DNA of 64,000 bases from Curvibacter sp. PAE-UM. GTDB lineage: Bacteria; Pseudomonadota; Gammaproteobacteria; Burkholderiales; Burkholderiaceae_C. The notes under the pieces were generated by a model, which was not told where the DNA came from, ran no database searches, and saw only the letters and a program-made list of their open reading frames with translations. The stretch is taken from assembly GCF_001432305.1 (NCBI RefSeq), contig NZ_KQ483358.1, forward strand, positions 749,928 to 813,927, given 5' to 3'. Shown in pieces: positions 8,437 through 20,653 of this stretch (its first letter is position 1; the number at the start of each line of letters is the position of its first letter). Position numbers and translations under genes: made by a program.

Positions 8437-9965
8437 AAAGAGCCCCGACTGATCGCGCTCGTGTAGTGCGGCAATTTCTGGCAGGACTGCTGGCGTTCTC
8501 GCAGATCCTGGCGCCTGTGGTCGCGCAGACCTCGCTGCCAGCATTGGGCGATGGCGTGGAGATGAGCAGCAGCGCCGAGCGCCGGCTGGGCGACCGGATC
8601 GCGCGCGAACTCTACCGCGATCCCGACTATCTCGACGATGCCATTCTGGGCGAATACGTCCAGGGCATCTGGCAGCGCCTGATGGATGGGGCACGCCAGC
8701 GCGGCGAGTTGCCGCCGGAACTGGAGGAGCGTTTTGCCTGGGATGTCGTTCTGGGACGGGACCGCAGCGTCAACGCCTTTGCGTTGCCTGGGGGCTATAT
8801 GGGGGTGCACCTGGGCCTGATCGCCGTGGTGAGCAGCGAAGATGAGCTGGCCTCAGTGTTGGCGCACGAGCTCAGCCACGTGACGCAACGTCACATCGTG
8901 CGCATCATCAGCCGCCAGAGCAATCAGGCCCCCTGGTTGATCGGCGCGATGATCCTGGGGGCGCTGGCGGCTTCCAGCAATCCGGGGGCTGCAGGGGCGA
9001 TGATCGTGGGCGGGCAGGCAGCAGCAGTGCAGGGGCAGCTCAACTTTTCGCGCGACATGGAGCGTGAAGCCGATCGGGTGGGTTATGGCGTGATGACGCA
9101 GGCCGGCTTCGACGCCCGGGGTTTCGTCGGTATGTTCGAAAAGCTGCAGCAAGCCAACCGATTCAACGACACGGGCGCCTTTCCTTACTTGCGCAGCCAC
9201 CCGTTGACCACCGAGCGTATTGCCGACATGCAGGCACGCCAGCAGCTGCAAACGCACACCGCCGTACCCCAACTCACGGTGACGCATGCCATGCTGGCGG
9301 CGCGAGCGCGCATGCTGGCGAACCCGGAAGTTGACAGTCTGCGCGCGGCCCTGCTGCGGGCGCAGGGCGAAATGGCGGCGATATCACCTGCGGAGCAGGC
9401 CGGCGTGCTCTATGCGGCGGCTCTGGGCGCGGTGGGCCTGCGTGAATTCGAGCAGGCGCAGCGCTGGCAGGAGCGCTTGCAGGCCATGGTGCTCGATGAT
9501 CCGCGGGCGGCCTACCAGGCACGCTTGCTGGGTGCCGAACTCGCTCTCGCAACCGGGGATCCGCGTCGCGCCAGCATGTTCCTGGAAGGAGCGACTCCCG
9601 GCGCAGGCAGTGCCGTGACCCGCCCCCTGCTGTTCCTGCGCGCCCGCGCCCAGACGCAGAGCGGGCAGCCGCGCAAGGCTGCCGAGCAACTGCAGGTCTG
9701 GCTGGCCAGCCGGCCACGGGATGCACAGGCTTGGCAGCTGTTGTCGGCGGCTTATGCTGCCCAGGGCCTGACCTTGCAGGCTGTGCGGGCCGAGGCCGAG
9801 GTGCATGCCGCCCGCCTGGACTATGCCGCAGCCCGCGACCGCCTGCGCGCGGCGCAGGAACTGGCGCGACAGGGGCCCGGCGTGGACCACGTCGAGGCGT
9901 CGATCATCGACACGCGTAGCCGACAGATCGATTTATTGTTGCGGGAACAGGCGCTCGAGCGCTGA
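8433..9965 (+). CDS. Periplasmic M48-family metalloprotease with TPR tail (BepA-like)
   Basis: This 510-aa protein has an N-terminal signal sequence ending near APVVAQ, a zinc protease domain with HELSH at about residue 145 and a third ligand in MEREADRVGY, and a C-terminal alpha-helical region resembling TPR repeats (about 280-500). This is the layout of BepA/YfgC, which assists or degrades outer-membrane proteins such as LptD in the periplasm. The frame opens with TTG at 8433, overlapping the previous stop; a GTG at 8466 is an alternative that would still keep a signal peptide. It converges with the gene at 9933, and the two coding regions overlap by 33 bp at their 3' ends. Confidence 0.85.
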   Translation: MKRAPTDRARVVRQFLAGLLAFSQILAPVVAQTSLPALGDGVEMSSSAERRLGDRIARELYRDPDYLDDAILGEYVQGIWQRLMDGARQRGELPPELEERFAWDVVLGRDRSVNAFALPGGYMGVHLGLIAVVSSEDELASVLAHELSHVTQRHIVRIISRQSNQAPWLIGAMILGALAASSNPGAAGAMIVGGQAAAVQGQLNFSRDMEREADRVGYGVMTQAGFDARGFVGMFEKLQQANRFNDTGAFPYLRSHPLTTERIADMQARQQLQTHTAVPQLTVTHAMLAARARMLANPEVDSLRAALLRAQGEMAAISPAEQAGVLYAAALGAVGLREFEQAQRWQERLQAMVLDDPRAAYQARLLGAELALATGDPRRASMFLEGATPGAGSAVTRPLLFLRARAQTQSGQPRKAAEQLQVWLASRPRDAQAWQLLSAAYAAQGLTLQAVRAEAEVHAARLDYAAARDRLRAAQELARQGPGVDHVEASIIDTRSRQIDLLLREQALER

Positions 9966-10286
9966 GTCGATCACGAGGCTGAACATCGAATACAGCAGCG
10001 AACCGAGCAGGGCTGCAGCGAAGTCGCGCACCTGAAAATCGTCCAGCACACTCGCCGCAGCCCAGAACAGCAGGGCATTGATGACAAAGAGAAACAGGCC
10101 GAGCGTGAGCAGCGTGACAGGCAGTGTCAGCAGGACGAGGATGGGTCTCAGGAAGATGTTGAACAACCCGATGACGAAGGCCGCCAGCAGCGCGGCGGTG
10201 AAGCTTTGGAGTTCGACGCCACTGTAAAGATGCGCGACCGCCAGCAAGGCGGTCGCGCTCAGTAGCCACTTGATCAGGAGTTTCAT
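9933..10286 (-). CDS. Small integral membrane protein, YvlD/DUF360 'phage holin family'
   Basis: This 117-aa protein is almost entirely hydrophobic, with four predicted membrane helices and the conserved segment GLFNIFLRPILVLLTLPVTL typical of the YvlD/DUF360 family (often labelled phage holin family, although it is chromosomal and not phage-linked). Function is unknown; family members have been linked to envelope stress in some bacteria. The ATG at 10286 is preceded by a reasonable Shine-Dalgarno sequence (AGGAG-like in the minus-strand reading). The end overlaps the M48 protease gene tail to tail. Confidence 0.8.
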   Translation of the reverse strand: MKLLIKWLLSATALLAVAHLYSGVELQSFTAALLAAFVIGLFNIFLRPILVLLTLPVTLLTLGLFLFVINALLFWAAASVLDDFQVRDFAAALLGSLLYSMFSLVIDSALERLFPQQ

Positions 10287-10329
10287 GGCGGGCAAGCATA
10301 GCACCCGCGCATGAAGTCCTCCGCTGGTG

Positions 10330-10788
10330 CTATTCGCTGGCCAGAACCAGGAAGGCGCCCATGCCGGCGACCGCTCCGGGGACGGCCCAACGCGCCTCCT
10401 GGGTGGCGGGCTGGTCCGGCGTGACCGGGGCCAGATCCTGACCAAACTTCGGGCGGCGTGCGTCGAGGACGCGAGCGGTGCCATGCTTTTCCAGCAGCTC
10501 GCGGGTCATTTCGACCAGCGGACCGCGCGACAGAACCGGTGTGACCTTGTGGCCCTGGGCCTGCAGGTCCGGCGTGATCTGGGAGAACAGCTTTTCCGCC
10601 CATTTGTTGCGCCAGTTTTCGCGCGCCGTGTGATTGACCCATTTGCTGATATGGCGGGTCATCCGCGGCGGGCAGGCGACCACGATCCAGTGGGTTGCCT
10701 GCTGTTTGCCGGGCAACTTGCCTTCCATCGGCACCAGCTGATGCTGTGCGTACTCGACATCGTCCACATACACAATGATTTTGTCCAT
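10330..10788 (-). CDS. Hypothetical protein, 152 aa, function unknown
   Basis: I do not recognise a named family. The protein begins with a beta strand (KIIVYVDD), has a basic, Trp-rich middle (KWVNHTARENWRNKW) and a segment TPVLSRGPLVEMTRELLEKHG, and ends with a glycine- and alanine-rich hydrophobic stretch (about residues 133-150) that could be a membrane anchor or a buried helix. The overall pattern could be a small Rossmann-like alpha/beta domain. A strong AAGGAG ribosome site (10795-10800, minus strand) sits 6 nt before the ATG, supporting a real gene. It lies between a TerC-family transporter and a YvlD-like protein in the same orientation, with gaps of 48 and 43 nt, so one transcript is plausible. 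Confidence 0.7.
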   Translation of the reverse strand: MDKIIVYVDDVEYAQHQLVPMEGKLPGKQQATHWIVVACPPRMTRHISKWVNHTARENWRNKWAEKLFSQITPDLQAQGHKVTPVLSRGPLVEMTRELLEKHGTARVLDARRPKFGQDLAPVTPDQPATQEARWAVPGAVAGMGAFLVLASE

Positions 10789-10836
10789 GATCTACTCCTT
10801 GTTGATTAAGGGACGGGGGGAACAGGGTTGTCGGAC

Positions 10837-11532
10837 TCAGGCCGCCTGGCCGGAGTGATGACTTTGGTTTTGGCGGCGCGCATGCCACCAGCCGGCAGCC
10901 AGTACGCCAACGACAGCGACTGCGTAGGCGGCCCAGCGCGCGGCCGTGTGCGGGTCAAACACCTCATCCAGCAGCGGCTCGTTGACAATCATCTTGGCGG
11001 CTGTGAAGGCCAGCACGGCGGCGCCGAGCTGGATGATGATGGGGAAGCGCTGCACGAGCTTGAGCACCACCGAGCTGCCGAACACGACGATCGGCACGCT
11101 GATGAGCAGGCCCAGCACCACGAGGTCGAAGGCGCCGTGGGCGGCACCGGCGACGCCCAGCACGTTGTCCACGCCCATCAGTGCATCAGCGACGACGATG
11201 GTCTTCATGGCGCCCCAGAAGGTCTGGGCGCCCGCGCCATGCTGCTCGCCGCCTTCCTGGTCGGCCAGCAGCTTGTAGGCGATCCAGACCAGGCCGAGTC
11301 CACCGACGAGCATCAGCCCCGGGACCTTGAGCAGCCAGACCACTCCGATGGTCATGACGGAGCGCACGACGATGGCACCGACGGTGCCCCAGACGATGGC
11401 TTTTCTTTGCAAATGGGGTGGCAGGCTGCGGGCGGCCAGCGCGATCACGATGGCGTTGTCGCCGGCGAGCACGAGGTCGATGAGGATGATGGCCAGCAAC
11501 GCCGACCACCAGGCGGCGGATAAAAACTCCAT
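10837..11532 (-). CDS. TerC-family membrane protein, probable manganese exporter
   Basis: This 231-aa protein has about seven membrane helices and two inverted TerC hallmarks, LVLAGDNAIVIALA near residue 20 and ADALMGVDNVLGVAG near residue 117, each with the acidic DN pair expected to bind metal. The TerC family includes Alx and MeeF/MeeY-type manganese exporters. The long leader contains a yybP-ykoY element, which makes manganese efflux the most likely role. The ATG at 11532 follows GGAG at a usable distance. The C-terminus is His- and Arg-rich (WWHARRQNQSHH). Confidence 0.85.
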   Translation of the reverse strand: MEFLSAAWWSALLAIILIDLVLAGDNAIVIALAARSLPPHLQRKAIVWGTVGAIVVRSVMTIGVVWLLKVPGLMLVGGLGLVWIAYKLLADQEGGEQHGAGAQTFWGAMKTIVVADALMGVDNVLGVAGAAHGAFDLVVLGLLISVPIVVFGSSVVLKLVQRFPIIIQLGAAVLAFTAAKMIVNEPLLDEVFDPHTAARWAAYAVAVVGVLAAGWWHARRQNQSHHSGQAA

Positions 11533-11923
11533 GACTAAGCTCCGAGTTGTTTCGATCAACAACCTGGAACAGGCAACGTCAATGGAGTCTTGGGGCCGAG
11601 ATGGACCAAGACGTGCTTCGACGAAACCTGAAACAGGCTCCAATCGAAGGTCTTGCTCGGCATGGTGTCATGCAGATTTTTGCCCAACAAGCCGGAAGTG
11701 ATACTTCGTAATGACGACTTGCTGATACCTGCTGCAACGATGGTCTTTTCGACCACCTCCCTGTGTCACAGCAAATGGGAGCTACTCCCCTTCGTGAGAG
11801 AGATTGAAGCACGGATGGCATCAACCATGCAAACGGTATGGTTTTGAGGCAGGTCAGTAAAACAACGAACCCGAGGATGCGACAGGGCCAGGCGCTATGA
11901 TCCGGCTCCCCCTAGAAGCAACC
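11533..11923. other. 391-bp intergenic region between terC-family gene and DUF3717/DUF1289 gene
   Basis: The left part (11533-11639) is the riboswitch expression platform and ribosome-binding region of the TerC gene; 11640-11800 is the aptamer. The right part (11801-11923) must hold the two divergent promoters; a weak minus-strand TTGCAT / TTCAAT pair with an 18-nt spacer lies just upstream of the aptamer. Nothing else was recognised. Confidence 0.6.
11640..11800 (-). promoter_or_regulatory. yybP-ykoY manganese riboswitch aptamer
   Basis: Read on the minus strand, three conserved blocks of this aptamer occur in order: AAGGGGAGTAGC (11792-11781), GTCGTCATTACG (11718-11707) and GAGCAAGACCTT (11658-11647). 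The aptamer ends about 110 nt upstream of the TerC-family ATG. A GTCTTG further down (11612-11607) could pair with CAAGAC of the aptamer, giving an alternative fold. Known members bind Mn2+ and switch on mntP, alx and TerC genes. Edges are approximate and the insert between blocks is longer than in small examples. Confidence 0.85.
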
Positions 11924-12355
11924 ATGGCAGGCATCCACATCACCGATATCGAAGCGGCCATCAACTACTGGCGCGATCGCGAACCCTCGCCCGATGGCAT
12001 CACGCTGGCCAGGCCAGTGCGAGCCCTGGCCGAGGTCTACGCCCTGATGGTTTTTTACCGGGAGCAGGAGGCCGACGAGTTCAGCATGCCGGCGCCGGCG
12101 CTGCAGGCCTGGATGGGCTGGTATGAGAGTACGCCCGATACGCCCTGCATTGCGATTTGTTCCACCAGCCAGGGCGATCCCGAATGCAAGGGCTGCGGAC
12201 GGACCTTCGATGAGGTGCAGCTGTGGACCGAGATGCGACCGGCACAAAAGCGGCAGACCTGGCGCCGCATCACGCTGCATGGCGGGGCCTGGCGTTTCAA
12301 CCGGTATGCCGAGCGGGCGGCCGAGGGCCAGCTGATGATGCCAGTGGAAGCCTAG
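11924..12355 (+). CDS. DUF3717-DUF1289 protein
   Basis: This 143-aa protein has an N-terminal segment HITDIEAAINYWRDREPS with the DUF3717 pattern and a C-terminal DUF1289 part with PCIAICSTSQGDPECKGCGR, whose four cysteines (CxxxC...CxxC) probably bind a metal or iron-sulphur cluster; it ends in an RRI-rich helix. Function is unknown. The ATG at 11924 is preferred because the family N-terminus begins there; an in-frame ATG at 11897 adds nine residues. DUF1289 commonly occurs alone, so the fusion with DUF3717 is a modest oddity. The following gene converges 12 nt away. Confidence 0.82.
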   Translation: MAGIHITDIEAAINYWRDREPSPDGITLARPVRALAEVYALMVFYREQEADEFSMPAPALQAWMGWYESTPDTPCIAICSTSQGDPECKGCGRTFDEVQLWTEMRPAQKRQTWRRITLHGGAWRFNRYAERAAEGQLMMPVEA

Positions 12356-12367
12356 GGCCGTTTCGAC

Positions 12368-12927
12368 TCACTTCCAGCGTTGCGCTTCGATGGTCACCTG
12401 ATGCCGGCTGTTGCCCAGCATCAGCGCACCCTCCTGGATCGTGGCCTGCAGTTGCATGCTGCGCTCGGCCATCGCCGCCAGGGCCTGGGAGGCATCGGTC
12501 GGTACGCGCCAGACCTGCAGCTTGTCCAGCCGGGTGAGCTTGTTTTCGATGCCGCGCCACCAGACTTCCGCAGCGTGGGAAAAACAATAGACCACCACGG
12601 CATCCGATTTGCTGCAGGCCTTGGCCAGGGGTTTGTCCTCGGGCTGGCCGACCTCGATCCACAGGCGCGTCTGGCCGGTGTAGTCGCGCAGCCAGACATC
12701 GGGTTCGTCGGGGTCGGACAGGCCGGCGCCAAAGGCCAGCGTGCCGTCGCCACCGCACATCGTTTGCAACTGGTGAGCCTGCAGGGCCAGCGCGACCAGT
12801 CGCACCATCATGCGTTCGTCGGTCTCGCTCGGGTGGCGTGCCAGCGTCAGCGCATGATCGGCGTAATAGCCGTGATCGATGTCGGCAATCTGCAGATTGG
12901 CCTTGAAGACCGTGGATTTGATGGCCA

Positions 12928-12928
<1 letters not shown>
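12368..12928 (-). CDS. yaeQ: YaeQ family protein
   Basis: This 186-aa protein matches YaeQ along its length: it begins MAIKSTVFKANLQIADIDH, contains HPSETDERMMVRL, then GLSDPDEPDVW and LWIEVGQPEDKPL, and ends with a beta-rich segment. YaeQ has a PD-(D/E)XK-like fold; its Escherichia coli homologue was once proposed as a suppressor of RfaH loss, but the biochemical role is unclear. The start overlaps the purB stop by one base (TGATG at 12926-12930), so it is translated in a purB-yaeQ operon. Confidence 0.93.
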
Positions 12929-15967
<3,039 letters not shown>

Positions 15968-15982
<15 letters not shown>

Positions 15983-17209
15983 GCCGCTCGCGGTGGTCAG
16001 GGCCAGCATACGCTGCAGGTTGAGCTGGACCTTGACCTCGCGGTGCGGCACGCTGGCCACGATGCGGTAGTCCCGCAGGGACGTGTCGCGTATCACCGGC
16101 TCGGCCACCGGCATGCCTTCGCGGTTGATCAGCACGGCCACCCGGGGTGTGGTGGTGTTGGCGCCACGCCGGATCACGGCAGCCACCTCATCGGTGTTGA
16201 GCCGCACGAAGGAGCCCGGCGAATAGATGCCTACCGCCTTGATCAGGGCGGCGCCGGCTTCGTCCACCTGCCGGTTTTCGTCGAAATAGCTGGCTTGCAT
16301 GGCCGCAGCCGGTGCGGTGGGGGTGCGCGAAGCGCGTGGCGCCAGCCGTGCGCCAAACATGTCGGCGCGCTGGATCAGGCGGGCCATGCGCTGGCCCTCG
16401 GTCTTGGCGGACAGCGGCCCGGGGGGCACGCTGTGGTGGTGGCGCACGGCTTCCAGCCAGACCGCATCGTCGACCCCGATCTTCTGCAGCAGTGCCACCG
16501 AGCGCAGGGCGTGCTGGTCGATCTGCTGGCGCTGCTCCACGGTGGGCGGCGTCAGCTGCTGGGCCAGCTTGTCCTGCAGGTCGGTCATGCCGATGTTCAT
16601 GGTCAGCGCCGCCAGGCACATGACCTGCTCTTTCTCCGCCGGCCAGTTGAGCACCTCGCGCGCCGCCAGGCCGCACATCACACTGACCAGCATGGCATGG
16701 GTGGCGCTGTACATCCTGATCTCGCTGGCCGAGAGGTGGAACAACGCGAACAAGGCGCCGTCCGGATTGCCGATTGAATGTTGGCGCAGTTGTTTTTGCA
16801 GGCGCACCAGGCGCTGCAGAAATTGCGGCGAGCCGCAGTCGCGCAGGATGCTGTTGGCCTGCACCTGGTAGTCCAGCCAGTCCGGCGGGCCGTCGGCCAG
16901 GTCCGGCTCATTGCGGCTGGCATCGACATCGGCACGCGATACCTGGACGCCGGCAATCTGCCCCAGGGTTTTTTCCTTGCGCACCAGGTCGTGCAGCATG
17001 CCCACGTAGGCACGGTGGTGGGCCTCGGAGTCAGCGACATCGATGTAGAGCGTGACGCCGCGGCCCACGAGCGATTGCAACTCGCTGCGCGACGCGATCA
17101 CATAGCCCTTGTTGGCCAGCAGCGTCCCTTCGGCATCCATCAGCGGAAAAGGCAGAGGCTCACCGATCCGAAGCGAATCCAGGCTGACAGAGACGAGTTT
17201 GTTGGACAT
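15968..17209 (-). CDS. Degenerate HD-GYP/HD-domain protein
   Basis: This 413-aa protein has an N-terminal DUF3391-like segment (SLDSLRIGEPLPFPL, TLLANKGYVI) and a central HD-GYP-like domain with a C-terminal GIYSPGSFVRLNTDEVAAVI block as in HD-GYP phosphodiesterases. The expected HDIGK is replaced by MNIGM and the GYP motif by a PPG sequence, while the histidines of THAMLV, DQHALRS and RHHHS and the aspartate of RADMFG remain. It is therefore probably not an active cyclic-di-GMP phosphodiesterase, or has altered activity, and may act as a binding or scaffold protein. The start MSNKLVSVS at 17209 is preferred over an in-frame ATG 21 codons upstream. Confidence 0.78.
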
Positions 17210-17334
17210 GAACTGAACAATTATGCCCGTGCAGGTCTGGTGGAGGGGCTGGATTGAGGGGTAATTTGCCACCGTTTTCCCGGATTGCAGCAGGTCGCCG
17301 CACCCGCCGGGGCCTGGCTGCTAGGATGCGGGCC

Positions 17335-17841
17335 ATGACGCAAGCCTCCGTCCCGTTTCCGCTGCCGGCTTTTCTCGGCAAGCTCTGTGCGCGTGCCGAA
17401 CTCGGCATGCGGCTGGCGGCCCTGCCCCGGCCGCTGGTCTTCACCAACGGCGTATTCGACGTCATGCATCGGGGGCACGCCATCTATCTGGCGCAGGCCC
17501 GGGCCCTGGGGGCCAGCCTGGTCGTGGCGCTCAACACCGACGCGTCCGCGCGCCGCCTGGGCAAGGGGCCGGAGCGGCCCCTGAACAACGAGCAGGACCG
17601 CGCAGCGATGATGGCGGCCCTGGGTGCGGTCGATCTGGTGACCTGGTTCGACGAGGATACGCCGCAGGCGCTGATCGCAGAAATTCGTCCCGACATCCTG
17701 GTCAAGGGCGGCGATTACGACATGTGCAAGCTGCCCGAGACGGTCCTGGTCGAATCCTGGGGTGGCCGGGCCCTGGCCCTGCCTTTTGTCGACGGCTATT
17801 CCACCACCGCACTGGTGCGCAAGATCCGCGGCACGCCCTGA
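17335..17841 (+). CDS. rfaE2: D-glycero-beta-D-manno-heptose 1-phosphate adenylyltransferase (RfaE domain II)
   Basis: This 168-aa nucleotidyltransferase has the cytidylyltransferase-fold motif NGVFDVMHRGHAIYL (HxGH), then KGPERPLNNEQDRAAMM, VKGGDY and a C-terminal GYSTTALVRKI segment. It corresponds to the second domain of HldE, encoded separately as in many betaproteobacteria, and makes ADP-heptose for LPS inner core. ATG at 17335 is preferred (AGGA just upstream); an in-frame ATG at 17326 is possible. No other heptose gene is adjacent. It is divergent from the HD-GYP-like gene and convergent with glnE, 12 nt away. Confidence 0.93.
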   Translation: MTQASVPFPLPAFLGKLCARAELGMRLAALPRPLVFTNGVFDVMHRGHAIYLAQARALGASLVVALNTDASARRLGKGPERPLNNEQDRAAMMAALGAVDLVTWFDEDTPQALIAEIRPDILVKGGDYDMCKLPETVLVESWGGRALALPFVDGYSTTALVRKIRGTP

Positions 17842-17853
17842 GCCCGGGGGCGC

Positions 17854-20625
17854 TCAGGAGGCGTCGAACACGGCCTTCCACAGCGCCAGCACCGCGGCGC
17901 GTTCGCCGGCCATGGCCTCGGTCGGGACCTGGGTGGGCTCTTCGTTGAGGCGCGCGCGGTGCTGCACGCGCCGTAGTTCGCGATAGGCGTCGGCGGCTGC
18001 GCTGCCGACCCCGGTGGGCAGCAGGCCAGCCGCTTCGGCGGCGCGCAGCAGGGCGATGTTGCCGACATTGGCAACCAGCTCGGGGTGGCCCGCCGACTGT
18101 GACAGCACCAGGTACTGCACAGCGAACTCGGCATCGACCATGCCCCCGGGGCTGTGCTTGACGTCAAACTGCTCCCCGTGCACCGGGTGCGCCTGGCGCA
18201 CCTTCTCGCGCATGGCGACGATTTCCAGGCGCAAGGCCTGTGCGTCACGCGGCGCGGAGATCACGGCCTGGCGCACGGTGTCGAAACGCTGCTGCAGGGC
18301 GGCACTGCCCAGCACGAAGCGCGCGCGCGTCATGGCCTGATGCTCCCAGGTCCAGGCGGTATTGCTGCCGCGCTGCTGCTGGTAATTGGCATAGGCATCG
18401 AAAGTGGTGATCAGCAGGCCCGAGTTGCCGTTGGGACGCAGCGCGGTATCGATCTCGTAGAGGTCGCCCTCACCGGTCTTGACGGTCAGCCAGTTGATCA
18501 GCTTGCGCACCAGCAGGGCGTAGACCTCGGGGGCATCCTCGTGCTCGTCCTCGTAGACAAAGACGATGTCCAGGTCGCTGCCGTAGCCGAGCTCCTTTCC
18601 GCCCAGCTTGCCGTAGCCGATGATGGCGAACTGGGGTTCCTCGCGGTGTTTCTTCTTCAGGCGCGCCCAGCACCAGCGCGTGGTGATGCGCAGCATGGCG
18701 TCGGCCAAGGCGGAGAGGTCGTCAGCCACCTGCTCCACCGTCAGCACGCTCTCGACGTCGCGCGCCAGGGTGCGAAACACCTCGGCGTGGTGGGCACGGC
18801 GCAGCAGGTTGAGCAGCGACTCCTCGTCGTCGTCGCCAGAAGCCTGCAAGGCCTTCTGGCGGGCATCGAGTTCGGCCTCGAAGGCGCTCGGGTCGAAGCG
18901 CTCGTCCATCATGGTGCGGCTGGCCAGCTCGTCGATCACGCCAGGATGCTGGAGCAGGTAACGCGCCGGCCAGCGTGCTGCACCGAGCAGACGCAGCAGG
19001 CGCTCATGCACCGCAGGACGCTCCAGCAGCATGGCCAGGTAACTTTCGCGGCGCAGCAGCGGCTCCATCCAGTCCACCAGCCGGCTGGCGGCCGCGTCGC
19101 TGGCGCGGCCCTCACGCAGCCAGTCGGCCGTGCGTGCCACCAGCCGGATGAGACGAGCGCGGGATTCCTCGCGCAAGGCCAGCACGCGCGGATGCGTGCG
19201 CCAGGCGCTGACCCGCTCGCGGAACAGCGGCGGCAACTGCTCGATCAGGCTGTCGAAGTCCGGCGTGACGGGGCCGGTGGATCCGCTCTTGCCATTGCCG
19301 TTGTTGCAGCCCTTGCATTCCTTCTGGCCGGACCCGCCAAGCAGGATGTCGAATTCCTGGGCGACGACCTCGCGGTGGGCGTCGAGCTGGGTCAGGAAGC
19401 GGCAGGCATCGGGGTAACCCATGCTGCGCGCGATCCAGTCCAGATCTTCATCGCGGGTGGGCAGCACATGGGTCTGCTGGTCGTCCAGGTACTGGATGCG
19501 GTGCTCGACCCGGCGCAGGAACTCGTAGGCCTGGGCCAGCGCCTCGGCCGTGGCCGCCGGCATGAGCCCGGCCTTGACCAGGCGTTGCAGGGCGTCGAGC
19601 GTGGGGCGCGTACGCAGTTCGGGGAACTGGCCGCCGCGCACCACCTGCAGCAGCTGCACGGTGAACTCGATCTCGCGTATGCCGCCGCGCGAGAGCTTGA
19701 CGTCGTTGCTGCGCTCCGGGTGGCCGGCACTGCGCTTGGCCGCGTGCTCGCGGATCTGCCGGTGCAGTACGCGCAGCGAGTCGAAGACGTTGTAGTCCAG
19801 ATAACGACGGAAGACAAAGGGGACGACGAGGTTGCGCAGCTGCATGACCGAGCCGTCCTGCAGCTGGCGTCGGGGCGCCACCGTGCGGCTCTTGAGCCAG
19901 GCAAAACGCTCCCACTCGCGGCCCTGCACCTGGAAATATTCTTCCAATGCGCCCAGCGAGACGGCCGGCGGACCCGAGTTCCCGTTGGGCCGCAGCGCCA
20001 GGTCGACACGGAACACAAAGCCGTGTTCCGTGGTGTCGCCCAGCAGGTTGTAGATGGCGCGCACCACCTTGGCGAAGTATTCGTGGTTGGAGATGCGGTT
20101 GCGCCCTTCGGCGTTGCCGGCGGTCTCGCCGTCCTGGTCGTAGATATAGATCAGGTCGATGTCGCTGGAGACATTGAGTTCGCGCGCGCCGAGCTTGCCC
20201 ATGCCCAGCACCCAGAACAGGGCGCGCTTGCCCGAAGGCGTCAGCGGCATGCCATGGTTCTCGTCCAGGGTCTGCATGACCTCGGTGCAGGCGATGTCGA
20301 GCGCGAACTCGGCGAGTTCGGTCATGCTGGCGGTGATGTCGCGCAGCGGGGCCTGTTGTTCGCAGTCGAGCACGGCCAGGCGTTCCATGACCAGTTGGCG
20401 CAGCACGCGCAAGGCGGCGGCGCTATCGTGTCCGTTGTCGCGCAGGTGGGCGTAGAACTGCTGCAGGGCCTGCGGGTCGGGGCGGCCCGGGGGCAGTTGC
20501 GCCAGCAGCGTGGCATGACGGCGCCGTATGCGTTGGACAAAACGGGAGTGGTCGGCACAGACCGGGGACACCGCCGGCACGGTGGTCGCGCCCGGCATCG
20601 GGCCGCATGCATCGTTGCGGGTCAT
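17854..20625 (-). CDS. glnE: Glutamine synthetase adenylyltransferase/adenylyl-removing enzyme
   Basis: This 923-aa protein contains two nucleotidyltransferase domains joined by helices. The N-terminal deadenylylase half has GMGKLGARELNVSSDIDLIY, and the C-terminal adenylylase half has GYGKLGGKELGYGSDLDIVF, the paired signatures of GlnE. It controls glutamine synthetase by reversible AMP attachment in response to PII. The start MTRNDACG at 20625 gives the normal length; the frame remains open upstream but overlaps yhdP. Between the halves, near residue 436, is a short CKGC stretch in a Gly/Asn-rich linker, not part of the family core as I know it. The start is only 28 nt from the divergent yhdP start. 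Confidence 0.95.
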   Translation of the reverse strand: MTRNDACGPMPGATTVPAVSPVCADHSRFVQRIRRRHATLLAQLPPGRPDPQALQQFYAHLRDNGHDSAAALRVLRQLVMERLAVLDCEQQAPLRDITASMTELAEFALDIACTEVMQTLDENHGMPLTPSGKRALFWVLGMGKLGARELNVSSDIDLIYIYDQDGETAGNAEGRNRISNHEYFAKVVRAIYNLLGDTTEHGFVFRVDLALRPNGNSGPPAVSLGALEEYFQVQGREWERFAWLKSRTVAPRRQLQDGSVMQLRNLVVPFVFRRYLDYNVFDSLRVLHRQIREHAAKRSAGHPERSNDVKLSRGGIREIEFTVQLLQVVRGGQFPELRTRPTLDALQRLVKAGLMPAATAEALAQAYEFLRRVEHRIQYLDDQQTHVLPTRDEDLDWIARSMGYPDACRFLTQLDAHREVVAQEFDILLGGSGQKECKGCNNGNGKSGSTGPVTPDFDSLIEQLPPLFRERVSAWRTHPRVLALREESRARLIRLVARTADWLREGRASDAAASRLVDWMEPLLRRESYLAMLLERPAVHERLLRLLGAARWPARYLLQHPGVIDELASRTMMDERFDPSAFEAELDARQKALQASGDDDEESLLNLLRRAHHAEVFRTLARDVESVLTVEQVADDLSALADAMLRITTRWCWARLKKKHREEPQFAIIGYGKLGGKELGYGSDLDIVFVYEDEHEDAPEVYALLVRKLINWLTVKTGEGDLYEIDTALRPNGNSGLLITTFDAYANYQQQRGSNTAWTWEHQAMTRARFVLGSAALQQRFDTVRQAVISAPRDAQALRLEIVAMREKVRQAHPVHGEQFDVKHSPGGMVDAEFAVQYLVLSQSAGHPELVANVGNIALLRAAEAAGLLPTGVGSAAADAYRELRRVQHRARLNEEPTQVPTEAMAGERAAVLALWKAVFDAS

Positions 20626-20653
20626 AATTCCTGTCGAGTTCTCGATCTGCAAA

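Noticed and set aside
9933-10286. Phage remnant suggested by the 'holin family' label
   Set aside because: No other phage genes are nearby; the YvlD/DUF360 family is chromosomal and the holin label is historical.
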